This document shows, in pieces, positions 22,260-31,394 of a DNA stretch of 64,000 nucleotides. The position numbers and the translations under genes are program-made. The notes under the pieces are model-generated. The model made no database searches. It was not told the origin of the DNA and saw only the letters and a program-made list of their open reading frames with translations. Every line of letters starts with the position of its first letter. Within the stretch, counting starts at the first letter, position 1. Location of the stretch: contig JACKNY010000001.1 in NCBI GenBank assembly GCA_024234615.1, positions 252,501 to 316,500 on the forward strand, read 5' to 3'. Source of the stretch: Pseudomonadales bacterium. GTDB lineage: Bacteria; Pseudomonadota; Gammaproteobacteria; Pseudomonadales; IMCC2047.

Positions 22260-22733
22260 ATGCCAAGAAGAAGAGTTGTTGCTAAACGTGAAGTACTGCC
22301 TGATCCTAAGTACGGTAGTAAAGTGCTGGCTAAATTCATGAACCACGTCATGGTCAGCGGTAAGAAATCCCTCGCCGAGCGTATTGTTTATGGTGCCTTG
22401 AATAAAGTTCAGGAGCGTAGTGGTAGTGGGGACCCCATCGTAGTATTCGAGAAAGCGTTGGAAGCCATTCAACCAATGGTTGAGGTTAAATCTCGTCGTG
22501 TTGGCGGTGCTACCTATCAAGTGCCGGTTGAGGTGCGTCATGACCGTCAAGCGGCGTTAGCGATGCGCTGGTTAGTAGATTTCGCTCGTAAGCGCGGTGA
22601 AAAGTCCATGTCTCTGCGATTGGCAGGTGAAATTCTTGATGCCGCAGAAGGCAAAGGCGCTGCTGTGAAAAAACGTGAAGACGTGCACCGCATGGCTGAA
22701 GCAAACAAAGCTTTCTCGCATTATCGTTTTTAA
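22260..22733 (+). CDS. rpsG: 30S ribosomal protein S7
   Basis: S7 nucleates assembly of the 30S head and lies near the E site. The 157 aa begin PRRRVVAKREVLPDPKYGSKVLAKF and hold the ALRWLV-like helix (ALAMRWLVDFARKR) that contacts tRNA. The 107-base gap after rpsL corresponds to the E. coli intercistronic region where S7 represses translation; no specific structure was assigned here. The start ATG follows the weak purine run AAGGTAATTATT. Confidence 0.98.
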   Translation: MPRRRVVAKREVLPDPKYGSKVLAKFMNHVMVSGKKSLAERIVYGALNKVQERSGSGDPIVVFEKALEAIQPMVEVKSRRVGGATYQVPVEVRHDRQAALAMRWLVDFARKRGEKSMSLRLAGEILDAAEGKGAAVKKREDVHRMAEANKAFSHYRF

Positions 22734-22770
22734 GCTTATTTAAAAGAATCAAAATTTAGAGGATACAGTT

Positions 22771-24870
22771 GTGGCTCGTTTAACGCCTATTAATCGTTAT
22801 CGGAATATCGGTATTTGTGCGCACGTAGATGCGGGTAAAACCACTACGACAGAGCGAGTCTTGTTCTATACAGGGCTGTCTCATAAGATCGGTGAAGTGC
22901 ACGATGGCGCTGCGACAATGGATTGGATGGAGCAGGAACAGGAACGGGGTATTACTATTACCTCCGCAGCTACAACCTGTTTTTGGAAAGGTATGCAAGC
23001 GCAGTTTCCGGAGCATCGAGTCAATATTATTGATACCCCTGGACACGTTGATTTCACTATTGAAGTGGAGCGTTCATTGCGGGTGCTAGACGGTGCGGTG
23101 GTGGTGCTGTGTGGGTCCTCAGGTGTGCAGCCGCAGACCGAGACGGTATGGCGTCAAGCGAACAAATATGAAGTGCCACGCATGGTGTTTGTCAACAAAA
23201 TGGATCGTGCTGGCGCCGACTATATGATGGTTGTCAGACAGCTGAAAGATCGTTTGGGTGCCAAGGCGGTGCCTTTGCAAATGACGATAGGCGCAGAAGA
23301 TGAGTTTAAGGGCGTTGTTGATCTAGTCAAGATGAAAGCGATCATCTGGAATGAAGCTGATCAGGGTATGACTTTTGAATATCAAGATATTCCGGCCGAT
23401 ATGCAGTCCGTATGCGAAGAGATGCGCGAGTTTTTAGTTGAGTCGGCGGCAGAAGCTACCGATGAGTTAATGGAGAAATATCTTGAGGGTGGAGATTTAA
23501 GCGAAGTAGAGATTAAAAAAGGCCTGCGTCTACGCACCTTGGCTAATGAAATCGTTCCAGTTTTGGGTGGTTCAGCCTTTAAAAATAAAGGTGTTCAGGC
23601 TGTGTTGGATGCTGTTATTGAGTATCTGCCATCTCCTACTGAGGTTAAAGCAATCGATGGTGTGCTTGATGACGAAGTGACTGTGGCGACTCGCGAAGCT
23701 GATGATAACGCCCCATTTGCCGCGTTGGCATTTAAAATTGCAACGGACCCCTTCGTTGGAACGCTGACATTCTTCCGTGTTTATTCCGGTAAATTGAATT
23801 CGGGTGATACTGTCTACAATCCGGTGAAGCACAAGAAAGAGCGTATTGGTCGGATGGTGCAAATGCACTCCAATGACCGTAAAGAAATTAAAGAAGTGTT
23901 GGCTGGAGATATTGCGGCGGGTATTGGTCTGAAGGACGTTACCACGGGCGAGACTCTATGTGATCCTAATCACATTATTACGCTTGAGCGAATGGAGTTT
24001 CCAGAGCCGGTTATTTCTGTGGCAGTGGAGCCGAAATCCAAAGTTGACCAGGAAAAAATGGGTATTGCGTTAGGTAAGCTGGCGCAGGAAGATCCATCCT
24101 TCCGGGTTAAAACAGATCAAGAAACCGGACAAACCATTATTTCAGGAATGGGCGAGTTACATCTGGATATTATTGTTGATCGCATGCGCCGCGAATTTGG
24201 TGTTGAGGCCAATATAGGTAAGCCGCAAGTGGCGTACCGTGAAGCGATTCGTAACACCTGTGATATTGAAGGCAAGTTTGTGCGCCAGTCCGGTGGCCGT
24301 GGTCAATATGGTCATGTTTGGGTCAAGTTTGAGCCTGCGGAAGACGGTAATGCGGATAAACTGGTATTTGTTAATGAAGTAGTAGGCGGTGTGATTCCAA
24401 AGGAATACATCCCTGCCGTCGAAAAAGGTATTGCCGAACAAATGCAAAATGGTGTGTTAGCGGGTTATCCGTTGCTGGGCTTAAAAGCAACGCTGTACGA
24501 TGGTTCTTTCCATGAAGTGGATTCCAACGAAATGGCTTTTAAAATAGCTGGTTCGATGGCGGCGAAACAGTTGCGTACACATGGTGGCGCAGTACTGCTT
24601 GAGCCAATTATGAAGGTAGAGGTAGTAACGCCGGAAGAAAACATGGGTGATGTGATGGGTGATTTAAATCGTCGTCGTGGCTTGGTTCAGGGCATGGAAG
24701 ATTCGTCGATGGGTAAAATTATTCGTGCTGAAGTACCGCTCGGGGAAATGTTTGGTTATGCTACTGATCTTCGTTCGGCGACTCAGGGTCGTGCTACCTA
24801 TACCATGGAGTTTGAAAAATACTCCGAAGCGCCGTCCAGCATTGCTGAACAAATCATCAATAAGGCTTAA
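22771..24870 (+). CDS. fusA: Elongation factor G
   Basis: EF-G drives translocation and, with RRF, ribosome recycling. The 699 aa hold the G-domain motifs AHVDAGKTT (near 17-25), DTPGHVDF and NKMDRAG, then domains II to V with the conserved RRGLVQGMED-type loop near the end. The start is GTG with a TTTAGAGGA site. The length and composition are those of the housekeeping factor, not the EF-G2 paralogue. Confidence 0.99.
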   Translation: MARLTPINRYRNIGICAHVDAGKTTTTERVLFYTGLSHKIGEVHDGAATMDWMEQEQERGITITSAATTCFWKGMQAQFPEHRVNIIDTPGHVDFTIEVERSLRVLDGAVVVLCGSSGVQPQTETVWRQANKYEVPRMVFVNKMDRAGADYMMVVRQLKDRLGAKAVPLQMTIGAEDEFKGVVDLVKMKAIIWNEADQGMTFEYQDIPADMQSVCEEMREFLVESAAEATDELMEKYLEGGDLSEVEIKKGLRLRTLANEIVPVLGGSAFKNKGVQAVLDAVIEYLPSPTEVKAIDGVLDDEVTVATREADDNAPFAALAFKIATDPFVGTLTFFRVYSGKLNSGDTVYNPVKHKKERIGRMVQMHSNDRKEIKEVLAGDIAAGIGLKDVTTGETLCDPNHIITLERMEFPEPVISVAVEPKSKVDQEKMGIALGKLAQEDPSFRVKTDQETGQTIISGMGELHLDIIVDRMRREFGVEANIGKPQVAYREAIRNTCDIEGKFVRQSGGRGQYGHVWVKFEPAEDGNADKLVFVNEVVGGVIPKEYIPAVEKGIAEQMQNGVLAGYPLLGLKATLYDGSFHEVDSNEMAFKIAGSMAAKQLRTHGGAVLLEPIMKVEVVTPEENMGDVMGDLNRRRGLVQGMEDSSMGKIIRAEVPLGEMFGYATDLRSATQGRATYTMEFEKYSEAPSSIAEQIINKA

Positions 24871-24900
24871 TAAATAACGAGTTGAATTAAGAGGCTAATC

Positions 24901-26091
24901 ATGTCTAAGGGTAAATTTGAACGGAACAAACCGCACGTTAATGTGGGCACAATTGGTCACGTGGATCATGGTAAGACGACGCTGACAGCGGCGTTGACGC
25001 GAGTGTGTGCGGAGACCTGGGGTGGTACTGCAGTCGCGTTTGATGGTATTGATAATGCGCCGGAAGAAAGAGAGCGCGGTATTACGATTGCGACCTCCCA
25101 CGTAGAATATGATTCGCCAAAGCGTCACTATGCTCACGTTGACTGTCCTGGGCACGCGGATTATGTGAAGAACATGATCACGGGTGCGGCGCAGATGGAC
25201 GGAGCGATTTTGGTCTGTTCGGCCGCGGATGGTCCGATGCCCCAAACCCGTGAGCACATACTGTTGTCGCGTCAGGTTGGCGTTCCCTATATTGTCGTGT
25301 TCTTGAACAAAGCGGACATGGTTGATGATGAAGAGCTGGTCGAGCTGGTTGAGATGGAAGTACGTGAGCTGTTGGATCAATACGATTTTCCGGGTGATGA
25401 TACTCCTATTATTGTGGGTTCAGCCTTGAAGGCTCTGGAAGGTGATACTTCTGATATTGGCATGCCGGCAGTGCAGAAGCTGGTTGAAACGTTGGACGAA
25501 TACATTCCTGAGCCGGAGCGTGCGATCGATCAGCCGTTTTTGATGCCGATAGAAGACGTGTTCTCGATTTCTGGTCGTGGCACGGTGGTTACGGGTCGAG
25601 TTGAGCGTGGTGTGGTTAAGGTGGGAGAAGAGATTTCGATTGTTGGTATTAAAGAGACCACCAAGACGACCTGTACCGGTGTTGAGATGTTCCGTAAGTT
25701 GCTGGATGAAGGTCGAGCTGGTGAAAACGTTGGAGTTCTGTTGCGTGGTACTAAGCGTGAAGAAGTAGAGCGTGGTCAGGTATTAGCGAAGCCGGGTTCG
25801 ATTACGCCGCACACCAAGTTTGAAGCGGAAGTGTATGTTCTGTCAAAAGACGAAGGCGGCAGACACACACCTTTCTTCAAAGGGTATCGTCCGCAGTTTT
25901 ACTTCCGTACCACGGATGTCACGGGCGCTTGTGAATTGCCGGAAGGTGTCGAGATGGTGATGCCGGGTGATAACATTCAGATGACAGTGACTTTGATTGC
26001 GCCGATTGCGATGGAAGATGGGCTACGCTTTGCGATTCGTGAAGGTGGTCGTACTGTTGGTGCTGGTGTCGTTAGTAAAATTATCGAGTAA
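24901..26091 (+). CDS. tuf: Elongation factor Tu, second copy
   Basis: This 396-aa copy encodes the same protein as the first tuf gene. It occupies the tufA position at the end of the str operon, 30 bases after fusA, with an AAGAGG ribosome site shared base for base with the first copy. The two genes lie 16,728 bases apart in direct orientation, so recombination between them would delete the essential rpoBC region. That likely selects for conversion rather than loss. Confidence 0.99.
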   Translation: MSKGKFERNKPHVNVGTIGHVDHGKTTLTAALTRVCAETWGGTAVAFDGIDNAPEERERGITIATSHVEYDSPKRHYAHVDCPGHADYVKNMITGAAQMDGAILVCSAADGPMPQTREHILLSRQVGVPYIVVFLNKADMVDDEELVELVEMEVRELLDQYDFPGDDTPIIVGSALKALEGDTSDIGMPAVQKLVETLDEYIPEPERAIDQPFLMPIEDVFSISGRGTVVTGRVERGVVKVGEEISIVGIKETTKTTCTGVEMFRKLLDEGRAGENVGVLLRGTKREEVERGQVLAKPGSITPHTKFEAEVYVLSKDEGGRHTPFFKGYRPQFYFRTTDVTGACELPEGVEMVMPGDNIQMTVTLIAPIAMEDGLRFAIREGGRTVGAGVVSKIIE

Positions 26092-26110
26092 TCTGTCTTC
26101 GATTTTTAGC

Positions 26111-26142
26111 AAAAAGAGACCCTTTAAAGGGTCTCTTTTTTT
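26111..26142 (+). terminator. Terminator of the str operon
   Basis: A fully self-complementary run: AAAAAGAGACCCTTT at 26111-26125 pairs with AAAGGGTCTCTTTTT at 26126-26140, ending in a run of seven Ts. It is probably active on both strands. Confidence 0.93.
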
Positions 26143-26185
26143 AGTGTCAAATAAGCTTGACACTAGGCGGTCAGGTACTTACAAT
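26142..26185 (+). promoter_or_regulatory. Promoter of the S10 operon
   Basis: TTGACA at 26157-26162 and TACAAT at 26180-26185 have an optimal 17-base spacer. The -35 box is also part of an inverted repeat, TAGTGTCAA (26142-26150) with TTGACACTA (26157-26165). The start would be near 26192, giving a leader of about 54 bases, much shorter than the roughly 170-base S10 leader through which L4 acts in E. coli. Confidence 0.75.
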
Positions 26186-26245
26186 GCGCTTCCCTTTTCG
26201 GGGGTGGTGTAACGAAGTTATTGAAATTGTTGGAGCATTTGCTAA

Positions 26246-26557
26246 ATGCAAAACCAGAAAATTCGAATTAGGCTGAAAGCGTTTGATCATCGATTAATCG
26301 ATGCATCGACCCTGGAGATTGTTGAGACAGCGAAGCGCACTGGTGCGCAGGTGCGTGGTCCGATCCCGCTGCCGACCCGAAAGGAAAAATTTACTGTATT
26401 GATTTCTCCGCACGTCAACAAGGATGCGCGTGATCAATATGAGATACGTACCCATAAGCGTTTGTTGGATATAGTTGAGCCAACTGAGAAAACAGTTGAT
26501 GCTCTGATGAAGCTAGATCTTGCTGCGGGCGTGGATGTGCAAATTAGCCTGGGCTAA
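26246..26557 (+). CDS. rpsJ: 30S ribosomal protein S10 (NusE)
   Basis: S10 is a head protein of the 30S subunit and, as NusE, pairs with NusB on boxA RNA and with NusG during coupling. The 103 aa have the exact standard length and begin QNQKIRIRLKAFDHRLID. It starts the S10 operon and has its own promoter directly upstream. The boxA signal it would read is present in the rRNA operon of this window. Confidence 0.98.
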   Translation: MQNQKIRIRLKAFDHRLIDASTLEIVETAKRTGAQVRGPIPLPTRKEKFTVLISPHVNKDARDQYEIRTHKRLLDIVEPTEKTVDALMKLDLAAGVDVQISLG

Positions 26558-26657
26558 GTTTGCGTTTAACGACTTAATTTAAAACAATCAGTGGAACGTG
26601 CTGAGAAGCGCGACCGAAGAGGGTTAAAGTCCCGTACACACTGGTATCGAGGTTAGT

Positions 26658-27302
26658 ATGACTATTGGAATAGTCGGACGAAAGAGCGGTATGACCCGCG
26701 TTTTCACTGATGAGGGTGCTTCCATACCTGTCACAGTTATCGAGGTTGAACCAAACCGCGTAACTCAGATAAAAACGGTAGCCAGTGATGGCTACTCTGC
26801 CATTCAGTTCGCCGTCGGCGAGCGTAAAGCTTCTCATGTATCTAAACCGCTGATTGGGCACTATGCCAAAGCCAACGTCACTGCAGGTCGTCTGTTGTGG
26901 GAAAATCGTGTGGCCGAAAATGAGTTGGCTGATATCAATATCGGTGATGAAATTACGGTTGCGGTTTTTGAAGAAGGCCAGGCTATCGATGTGACAGGCC
27001 GTTCAAAGGGTAAAGGTTTTGCTGGGGCTATCAAGCGTTGGAATTTTAGTATGCAGGATGCTACGCACGGTAACTCGCGGTCACATCGTTCGGCAGGTTC
27101 GATCGGACAGTGTCAAACGCCTGGCCGAGTAGTTAAAGGTAAAAAAATGGCGGGCCATATGGGTGCCGAGCGAGTCACCGTGCAAAATTTAGAGATTGTA
27201 CGTGTGGATGTTGAGCGTAACCTGTTGTTAGTGAAGGGTCCGGTGCCCGGAGCGCCGGGCGGCGACGTGCTGGTCAAAACTGCTGTTAAAGCGCGTAGCT
27301 AA
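26658..27302 (+). CDS. rplC: 50S ribosomal protein L3
   Basis: L3 nucleates 50S assembly; its extended loop reaches the peptidyl-transferase centre. The 214 aa include GSIGQCQTPGRVVKGKKMAGHMG, holding the glutamine that PrmB methylates in E. coli (the usual GQNQTPG reads GQCQTPG here). A 100-base gap separates it from rpsJ, longer than elsewhere in the operon, with no visible promoter or terminator. Confidence 0.98.
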   Translation: MTIGIVGRKSGMTRVFTDEGASIPVTVIEVEPNRVTQIKTVASDGYSAIQFAVGERKASHVSKPLIGHYAKANVTAGRLLWENRVAENELADINIGDEITVAVFEEGQAIDVTGRSKGKGFAGAIKRWNFSMQDATHGNSRSHRSAGSIGQCQTPGRVVKGKKMAGHMGAERVTVQNLEIVRVDVERNLLLVKGPVPGAPGGDVLVKTAVKARS

Positions 27303-27315
27303 GAGGGCATAAAGA

Positions 27316-27927
27316 ATGAGTTTAGCAATCGTGGGAGCAGATAAATCAAAGGTAGAGCTGTCGGAAGTCGCCTTTGGTCGAGAGTTTAATGAAGCGTTAG
27401 TGCATCAAGTGGTTACCGCTTATATGGCGGGTGCTCGGCAAGGATCGCGTGCTCAAAAGACTCGCTCGGAAGTAAGTGGTGGGGGGAAAAAGCCATGGCG
27501 TCAAAAGGGTACTGGGCGTGCGCGAGCGGGCACGATAAGAAGCCCTATCTGGCGTAGCGGTGGTGTGACATTCGCTGCCAAGCCGCAGAACCACTCGCAA
27601 AAAGTTAACAGAAAAATGTATCGCGCAGCAATGCGTTCTATTTTGTCCGAGCTGTTGAGACAAGACCGGTTGGTCATGGTTGAGAGTATTGATTTAGATC
27701 AGCCCAAGACCAAATCGATGATCAGCAAATTAAAAGAATTCGATCTGCCCGCAAATGTATTGGTGGTGTCAGAGGAAGTGGGTGAAAATTTGTATTTGGC
27801 TGCGCGCAACCTGCCGCACGTTGGTGTATGTGATGTTGCTGGAGCTGATCCGGTTAGTTTGATTGCATACGACAAAGTGTTGATCACGGTTGCCGCCCTC
27901 AAAAAATTTGAGGAGTTATTAGGATGA
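27316..27927 (+). CDS. rplD: 50S ribosomal protein L4
   Basis: L4 lines the exit tunnel and, in E. coli, represses the S10 operon both in transcription and translation. The 203 aa carry the tunnel loop GGGKKPWRQKGTGRARAGT (about 56-74), where macrolide-resistance mutations occur; it reads as wild type. Because the S10 leader here is short, L4-mediated attenuation of the E. coli kind may be absent. It overlaps rplW by four bases. Confidence 0.98.
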   Translation: MSLAIVGADKSKVELSEVAFGREFNEALVHQVVTAYMAGARQGSRAQKTRSEVSGGGKKPWRQKGTGRARAGTIRSPIWRSGGVTFAAKPQNHSQKVNRKMYRAAMRSILSELLRQDRLVMVESIDLDQPKTKSMISKLKEFDLPANVLVVSEEVGENLYLAARNLPHVGVCDVAGADPVSLIAYDKVLITVAALKKFEELLG

Positions 27928-28226
27928 ACCCAGAGCGTATATTTAAGGTTCTGTTAGGCCCGCATATCTCTGAAAAAGCAACAGTGGTAGGGGAGAAGCA
28001 AAATCAGGTTGTTTTCCGTGTGGCGCCAGATGCTACAAAGCCGGAAATTAAAGCGGCGGTTGAGCAGCTGTTTAATGTAAAAGTCGATGCCGTTCAGGTG
28101 AGTAACCTTAAAGGTAAGCGCAAGCGTACGCGTTATGGTATGGGTAAGCGAAGCGATTTGCGTAAAGCTTACGTGAGTTTGCAAGAAGGTCAGGATATCG
28201 ACTTTTTGAGCGTGGAGAAGGCATAG
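27924..28226 (+). CDS. rplW: 50S ribosomal protein L23
   Basis: L23 sits at the tunnel exit and docks trigger factor and the signal recognition particle. The 100 aa include the HISEKATVVGEK start helix and the flexible loop NLKGKRKRTRYGMGKRSDLRKAYV characteristic of bacterial L23. The start overlaps the end of rplD (ATGA), so the two are translated together; rplB follows after 3 bases. Confidence 0.97.
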   Translation: MNPERIFKVLLGPHISEKATVVGEKQNQVVFRVAPDATKPEIKAAVEQLFNVKVDAVQVSNLKGKRKRTRYGMGKRSDLRKAYVSLQEGQDIDFLSVEKA

Positions 28227-28229
28227 ATC

Positions 28230-29063
28230 ATGGCAATTATTAAGTGTAAACCAACCTCGCCTGGCCGACGTCATGTGGTTAAAGTGGTGCATCCTGATTT
28301 GCATAAGGGAAGCCCCTATGCGCCACTGTTAGAAAGTCAGTCAAAGGGCGGTGGTCGTAATAATAATGGTCGTATTACAACGCGTCATGTGGGCGGTGGA
28401 CATAAGCAGCACTATCGGGTGATTGATTTCCGTCGCAATGATAAGGATGGTATACCGGCCAAGATAGAGCGGCTTGAGTACGATCCTAACCGCTCCGCGA
28501 ATATAGCTCTCGTTCTCTATGCGGATGGTGAGCGTCGCTACATTATTGCCTCAAAGGGAATGAAAGCTGGAGACTCTATTCAGTCCGGTAATGATGCGCC
28601 AATAAAAAATGGTAACTGTTTGCCGATGCGGAACATTCCATTAGGTTCAGTGGTGCATTGTGTGGAGATGAAGCCAGGTAAGGGTGCTCAGGTTGCGCGT
28701 AGTGCTGGTACTTCAGTGCAGCTGGTCGCCCGCGATGGTGCTTACTGTACTTTGCGGTTGCGATCGGGAGAAATGCGTAAGATTTTGTCCGAGTGTCGAG
28801 CTACTATTGGTGAAGTGAGTAATAGTGAGCACAGCTTGCGACAGTTGGGTAAAGCCGGAGCCACGAGATGGCGCGGTGTAAGGCCAACCGTGCGTGGTGT
28901 CGTGATGAATCCAGTAGATCACCCGCATGGTGGTGGTGAAGGTAAAACTTCCGGTGGTCGGCACCCAGTATCGCCTTGGGGTACTCCCACTAAAGGCTAT
29001 AAAACACGCAGTAACAAGCGTACCGATAAACTGATCGTTCGTAAGCGATCGGCCAAGAAATAG
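28230..29063 (+). CDS. rplB: 50S ribosomal protein L2
   Basis: L2 is a primary 23S-binding protein needed for subunit association and peptidyl transfer. The 277 aa contain the RNA-binding OB and SH3-like domains and the strictly conserved NPVDHPHGGGEG loop, whose histidine (H229 in E. coli) matters for peptidyl-transferase activity. Length is near the E. coli protein (273). Confidence 0.98.
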   Translation: MAIIKCKPTSPGRRHVVKVVHPDLHKGSPYAPLLESQSKGGGRNNNGRITTRHVGGGHKQHYRVIDFRRNDKDGIPAKIERLEYDPNRSANIALVLYADGERRYIIASKGMKAGDSIQSGNDAPIKNGNCLPMRNIPLGSVVHCVEMKPGKGAQVARSAGTSVQLVARDGAYCTLRLRSGEMRKILSECRATIGEVSNSEHSLRQLGKAGATRWRGVRPTVRGVVMNPVDHPHGGGEGKTSGGRHPVSPWGTPTKGYKTRSNKRTDKLIVRKRSAKK

Positions 29064-29084
29064 CGAGTAAGAGGATAAAATACT

Positions 29085-29360
29085 GTGCCACGTTCATTAA
29101 AAAAAGGGCCGTTTGCAGATCTTCATCTTATGAAGAAGGTAGAAACGGCGCTAGAAAAAAATGACAAGCGCCCCATAAAAACATGGTCGCGTCGGTCTAC
29201 GGTTTTCCCAGAATTTGTGGGGTTAACAATCGCCGTGCATAACGGGCGTCAGCATGTGCCGGTATTTATTACCGAGGATATGGTAGGTCATAAATTGGGT
29301 GAGTTTGCAGCCACTCGTACCTATCGCGGTCATGCGGCTGACAAAAAGGCCAAACGTTGA
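29085..29360 (+). CDS. rpsS: 30S ribosomal protein S19
   Basis: S19 lies in the 30S head and contacts the A-site finger. The 91 aa begin PRSLKKGPFADLHL and contain the TWSRRSTVFPEFVGLTIAVHNGRQH core of the family. The start codon is GTG at 29085 behind AAGAGGA, confirmed by the conserved N-terminus. Confidence 0.97.
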   Translation: MPRSLKKGPFADLHLMKKVETALEKNDKRPIKTWSRRSTVFPEFVGLTIAVHNGRQHVPVFITEDMVGHKLGEFAATRTYRGHAADKKAKR

Positions 29361-29388
29361 TACTAAGGCCTGGTGAGAGGATATTTTG

Positions 29389-29721
29389 ATGGAAACTATG
29401 GCAAGGTTAAAAGGTGCGAGACTTTCTGCTCAGAAGGCGCGTCTAGTGGCTGACCAGATTCGTGGCAAGACGGTGGAAGATGCACTAAGCATACTCACAT
29501 TCAGTCCGAAAAAGGGTGCAGCAATCATGAAAAAGGTGCTGGACTCTGCGATTGCAAACGCAGAAAACAATGAAGGCGCTGATGTGGACGAGTTAAAGGT
29601 GTCGACAGTGTTTGTCGACGAAGGAATGACAATGAAGCGTATCAAGCCGCGTGCCAAAGGCCGGGCAGATCGTATATTTAAACGCTCTTGTCATATTACC
29701 GTTAAAGTTGCAGATAGCTAA
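29389..29721 (+). CDS. rplV: 50S ribosomal protein L22
   Basis: L22 spans the subunit and its beta-hairpin forms part of the exit-tunnel constriction. The 110 aa start METMARLKGARLSAQKARLVADQIRG, matching E. coli METIAKHRHARSSAQK; this fixes the ATG at 29389 rather than the preceding TTG. The tunnel hairpin segment MTMKRIKPRAKGRADRI is intact, with no macrolide-type deletion. Confidence 0.97.
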   Translation: METMARLKGARLSAQKARLVADQIRGKTVEDALSILTFSPKKGAAIMKKVLDSAIANAENNEGADVDELKVSTVFVDEGMTMKRIKPRAKGRADRIFKRSCHITVKVADS

Positions 29722-29747
29722 AAGCTAAGCAGATACTGGGAGCTAAA

Positions 29748-30440
29748 ATGGGTCAGAAAGTACATCCAACCGGCATACGACTAGGCATTGTCAAGGATCA
29801 TAATTCGATCTGGTATGCCAATGGAGAAGAGTACGCTAAAAACCTGTTGAACGACTTGCAGGTGCGCGAATACATTTTGGATAAGTTAAAGAGTGCGTCC
29901 GTAAGCCGGGTGCTGATTGAGCGTCCAGCGCAAAATGCGCGTATTACTATCTATAGCGCACGACCAGGCATTGTTATTGGCAAGAAGGGTGAAGATGTTG
30001 AAAAGCTGAGAAACGACCTCGGCAGAATGATGGGCGTTCCAGTTCAGATCAATATTGAAGAAGTGCGTAAGCCTGAGTTGGATGCGCAATTGGTGGCAGA
30101 TAGTGTTGCTAGCCAGCTAGAGCGTCGAGTCATGTTCCGTCGAGCGATGAAGCGAGCTGTGCAAAATGCAATGCGAATTGGTGCCGGCGGTATCAAAATT
30201 CAAGTAGGTGGTCGTTTAGGCGGCGCTGAAATTGCACGAACAGAATGGTATCGTGAAGGTCGAGTACCATTGCACACCTTGCGAGCGGATATAGATTACG
30301 CTACCAGTGAGGCATCGACAACCTACGGTATTATTGGTGTCAAAGTGTGGATATTTAAAGGTGAGATTCTTGGCGGTATTGAGCAGGTCAGAGCTGAGCG
30401 AAATGCAAAGGCTAAACAGGCTGCTAAAGGCGCGCGGTAA
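29748..30440 (+). CDS. rpsC: 30S ribosomal protein S3
   Basis: S3 forms part of the mRNA entry channel and its helicase surface. The 230 aa hold an N-terminal KH domain with the GxxG loop (IVIGKKGEDVEKL), then the C-terminal domain with RRAMKRAVQNAMR and the GGRLGGAEIARTEWYREG motif. It lies 26 bases after rplV in the invariant S19-L22-S3-L16 order. Confidence 0.98.
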   Translation: MGQKVHPTGIRLGIVKDHNSIWYANGEEYAKNLLNDLQVREYILDKLKSASVSRVLIERPAQNARITIYSARPGIVIGKKGEDVEKLRNDLGRMMGVPVQINIEEVRKPELDAQLVADSVASQLERRVMFRRAMKRAVQNAMRIGAGGIKIQVGGRLGGAEIARTEWYREGRVPLHTLRADIDYATSEASTTYGIIGVKVWIFKGEILGGIEQVRAERNAKAKQAAKGAR

Positions 30441-30459
30441 CGGGTAAGGAATTAGAACG

Positions 30460-30873
30460 ATGTTACAACCGAAACGTACAAAATTTCGCAAAATGATGAA
30501 AGGCCGTAATCGCGGTTTAGCGATTCGTGGCAGCAAAGTAAGCTTTGGCGAATATGGATTAAAAGCGATTGGGCGAGGTCGGATTACGGCACGCCAAATT
30601 GAAGCCGCCCGTCGAGCGATGACGCGGCATGTTAAGCGTGGTGGCAAAATCTGGATTCGTATTTTCCCAGATAAACCAATCACTAAAAAACCACTTGAGG
30701 TTAGGCAAGGTAAAGGTAAGGGTAGTGTTGAATACTGGGTTTGTCAGATTCAACCTGGACGCGTCCTCTATGAAATGGAAGGGGTGTCTGAAGAGCTGGC
30801 GAGAGAAGCATTTGCGCTTGCCGCTGTTAAATTGCCCATAGCAACGACATTCGTAACGCGAACGGTGATGTGA
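30460..30873 (+). CDS. rplP: 50S ribosomal protein L16
   Basis: L16 helps position the acceptor end of A-site tRNA and is one of the last proteins to join the 50S subunit. The 137 aa begin LQPKRTKFRKMMKGRNRG and contain RRAMTRHVKRGGKIWIRIFPDKP, including the arginine hydroxylated by YcfD in E. coli. It overlaps rpmC by one base (TGATG). Confidence 0.97.
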   Translation: MLQPKRTKFRKMMKGRNRGLAIRGSKVSFGEYGLKAIGRGRITARQIEAARRAMTRHVKRGGKIWIRIFPDKPITKKPLEVRQGKGKGSVEYWVCQIQPGRVLYEMEGVSEELAREAFALAAVKLPIATTFVTRTVM

Positions 30874-31064
30874 TGAAAGCAGCTGATTTACGAGAAAAAT
30901 CCACAGAGGATTTAAATAAAGAATTGCTAGGGCTTTTACGCGAGCAATTTAATTTAAGAATGCAAAAAACAAGTGGGCAATTAGGCCAATCACACTTGCT
31001 AGGCCAAGTGCGCAAAGATATAGCACGAGTAAAAACCGTGTTGTCACAGAAGGCAGGAAACTGA
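30873..31064 (+). CDS. rpmC: 50S ribosomal protein L29
   Basis: L29 is a helical hairpin beside L23 at the tunnel exit. The 63 aa match the E. coli length and the LREQFNLRMQ-SGQL-QSHLL core. The start ATG at 30873 shares its first base with the TGA of rplP; an in-frame GTG just before it is disfavoured by alignment to E. coli MKAKELREKS. Confidence 0.96.
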   Translation: MKAADLREKSTEDLNKELLGLLREQFNLRMQKTSGQLGQSHLLGQVRKDIARVKTVLSQKAGN

Positions 31065-31065
31065 G

Positions 31066-31329
31066 ATGGCAGAGCAAACGAACGCTAGAACCGTTACGGG
31101 TAAAGTGGTCAGTAACAAAATGGATAAATCGATCGTGGTGCTGGTGGAGAATCGTATTAAGCACCCCATTTACGGCAAGTACGTAAAGCGTTCCACCAAG
31201 TTGAGAGCGCACGATGAGAATAATGAGTGCAATAGTGGCGATATTGTCACTATTAAAGAATCTCGTCCTATTTCGAAGACCAAGTCTTGGATGTTAGAGC
31301 GGATTGAAGAGCGTGCAGTAGAAGTTTAA
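31066..31329 (+). CDS. rpsQ: 30S ribosomal protein S17
   Basis: S17 is an OB-fold protein that binds helices 7 and 11 of 16S rRNA early in assembly. The 87 aa include GKVVSNKMDKSIVVLVE and the HPIYGKYVKRSTKL segment typical of the family. It follows rpmC by a single base and is the last gene of the classical S10 operon; the 65-base gap after it is where the spc promoter lies in E. coli. Confidence 0.97.
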   Translation: MAEQTNARTVTGKVVSNKMDKSIVVLVENRIKHPIYGKYVKRSTKLRAHDENNECNSGDIVTIKESRPISKTKSWMLERIEERAVEV

Positions 31330-31394
31330 GTGGTTAATTGCGCAGTAGTTTGCGAACGATTGACAGTTGCAGTCTATAGGGTTTGGAGTGACCA

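Noticed and set aside
31330..31394. A separate spc promoter before rplN
   Set aside because: TTGCGA is present, but no acceptable -10 lies at 16 to 18 bases, so it was not listed as a feature.
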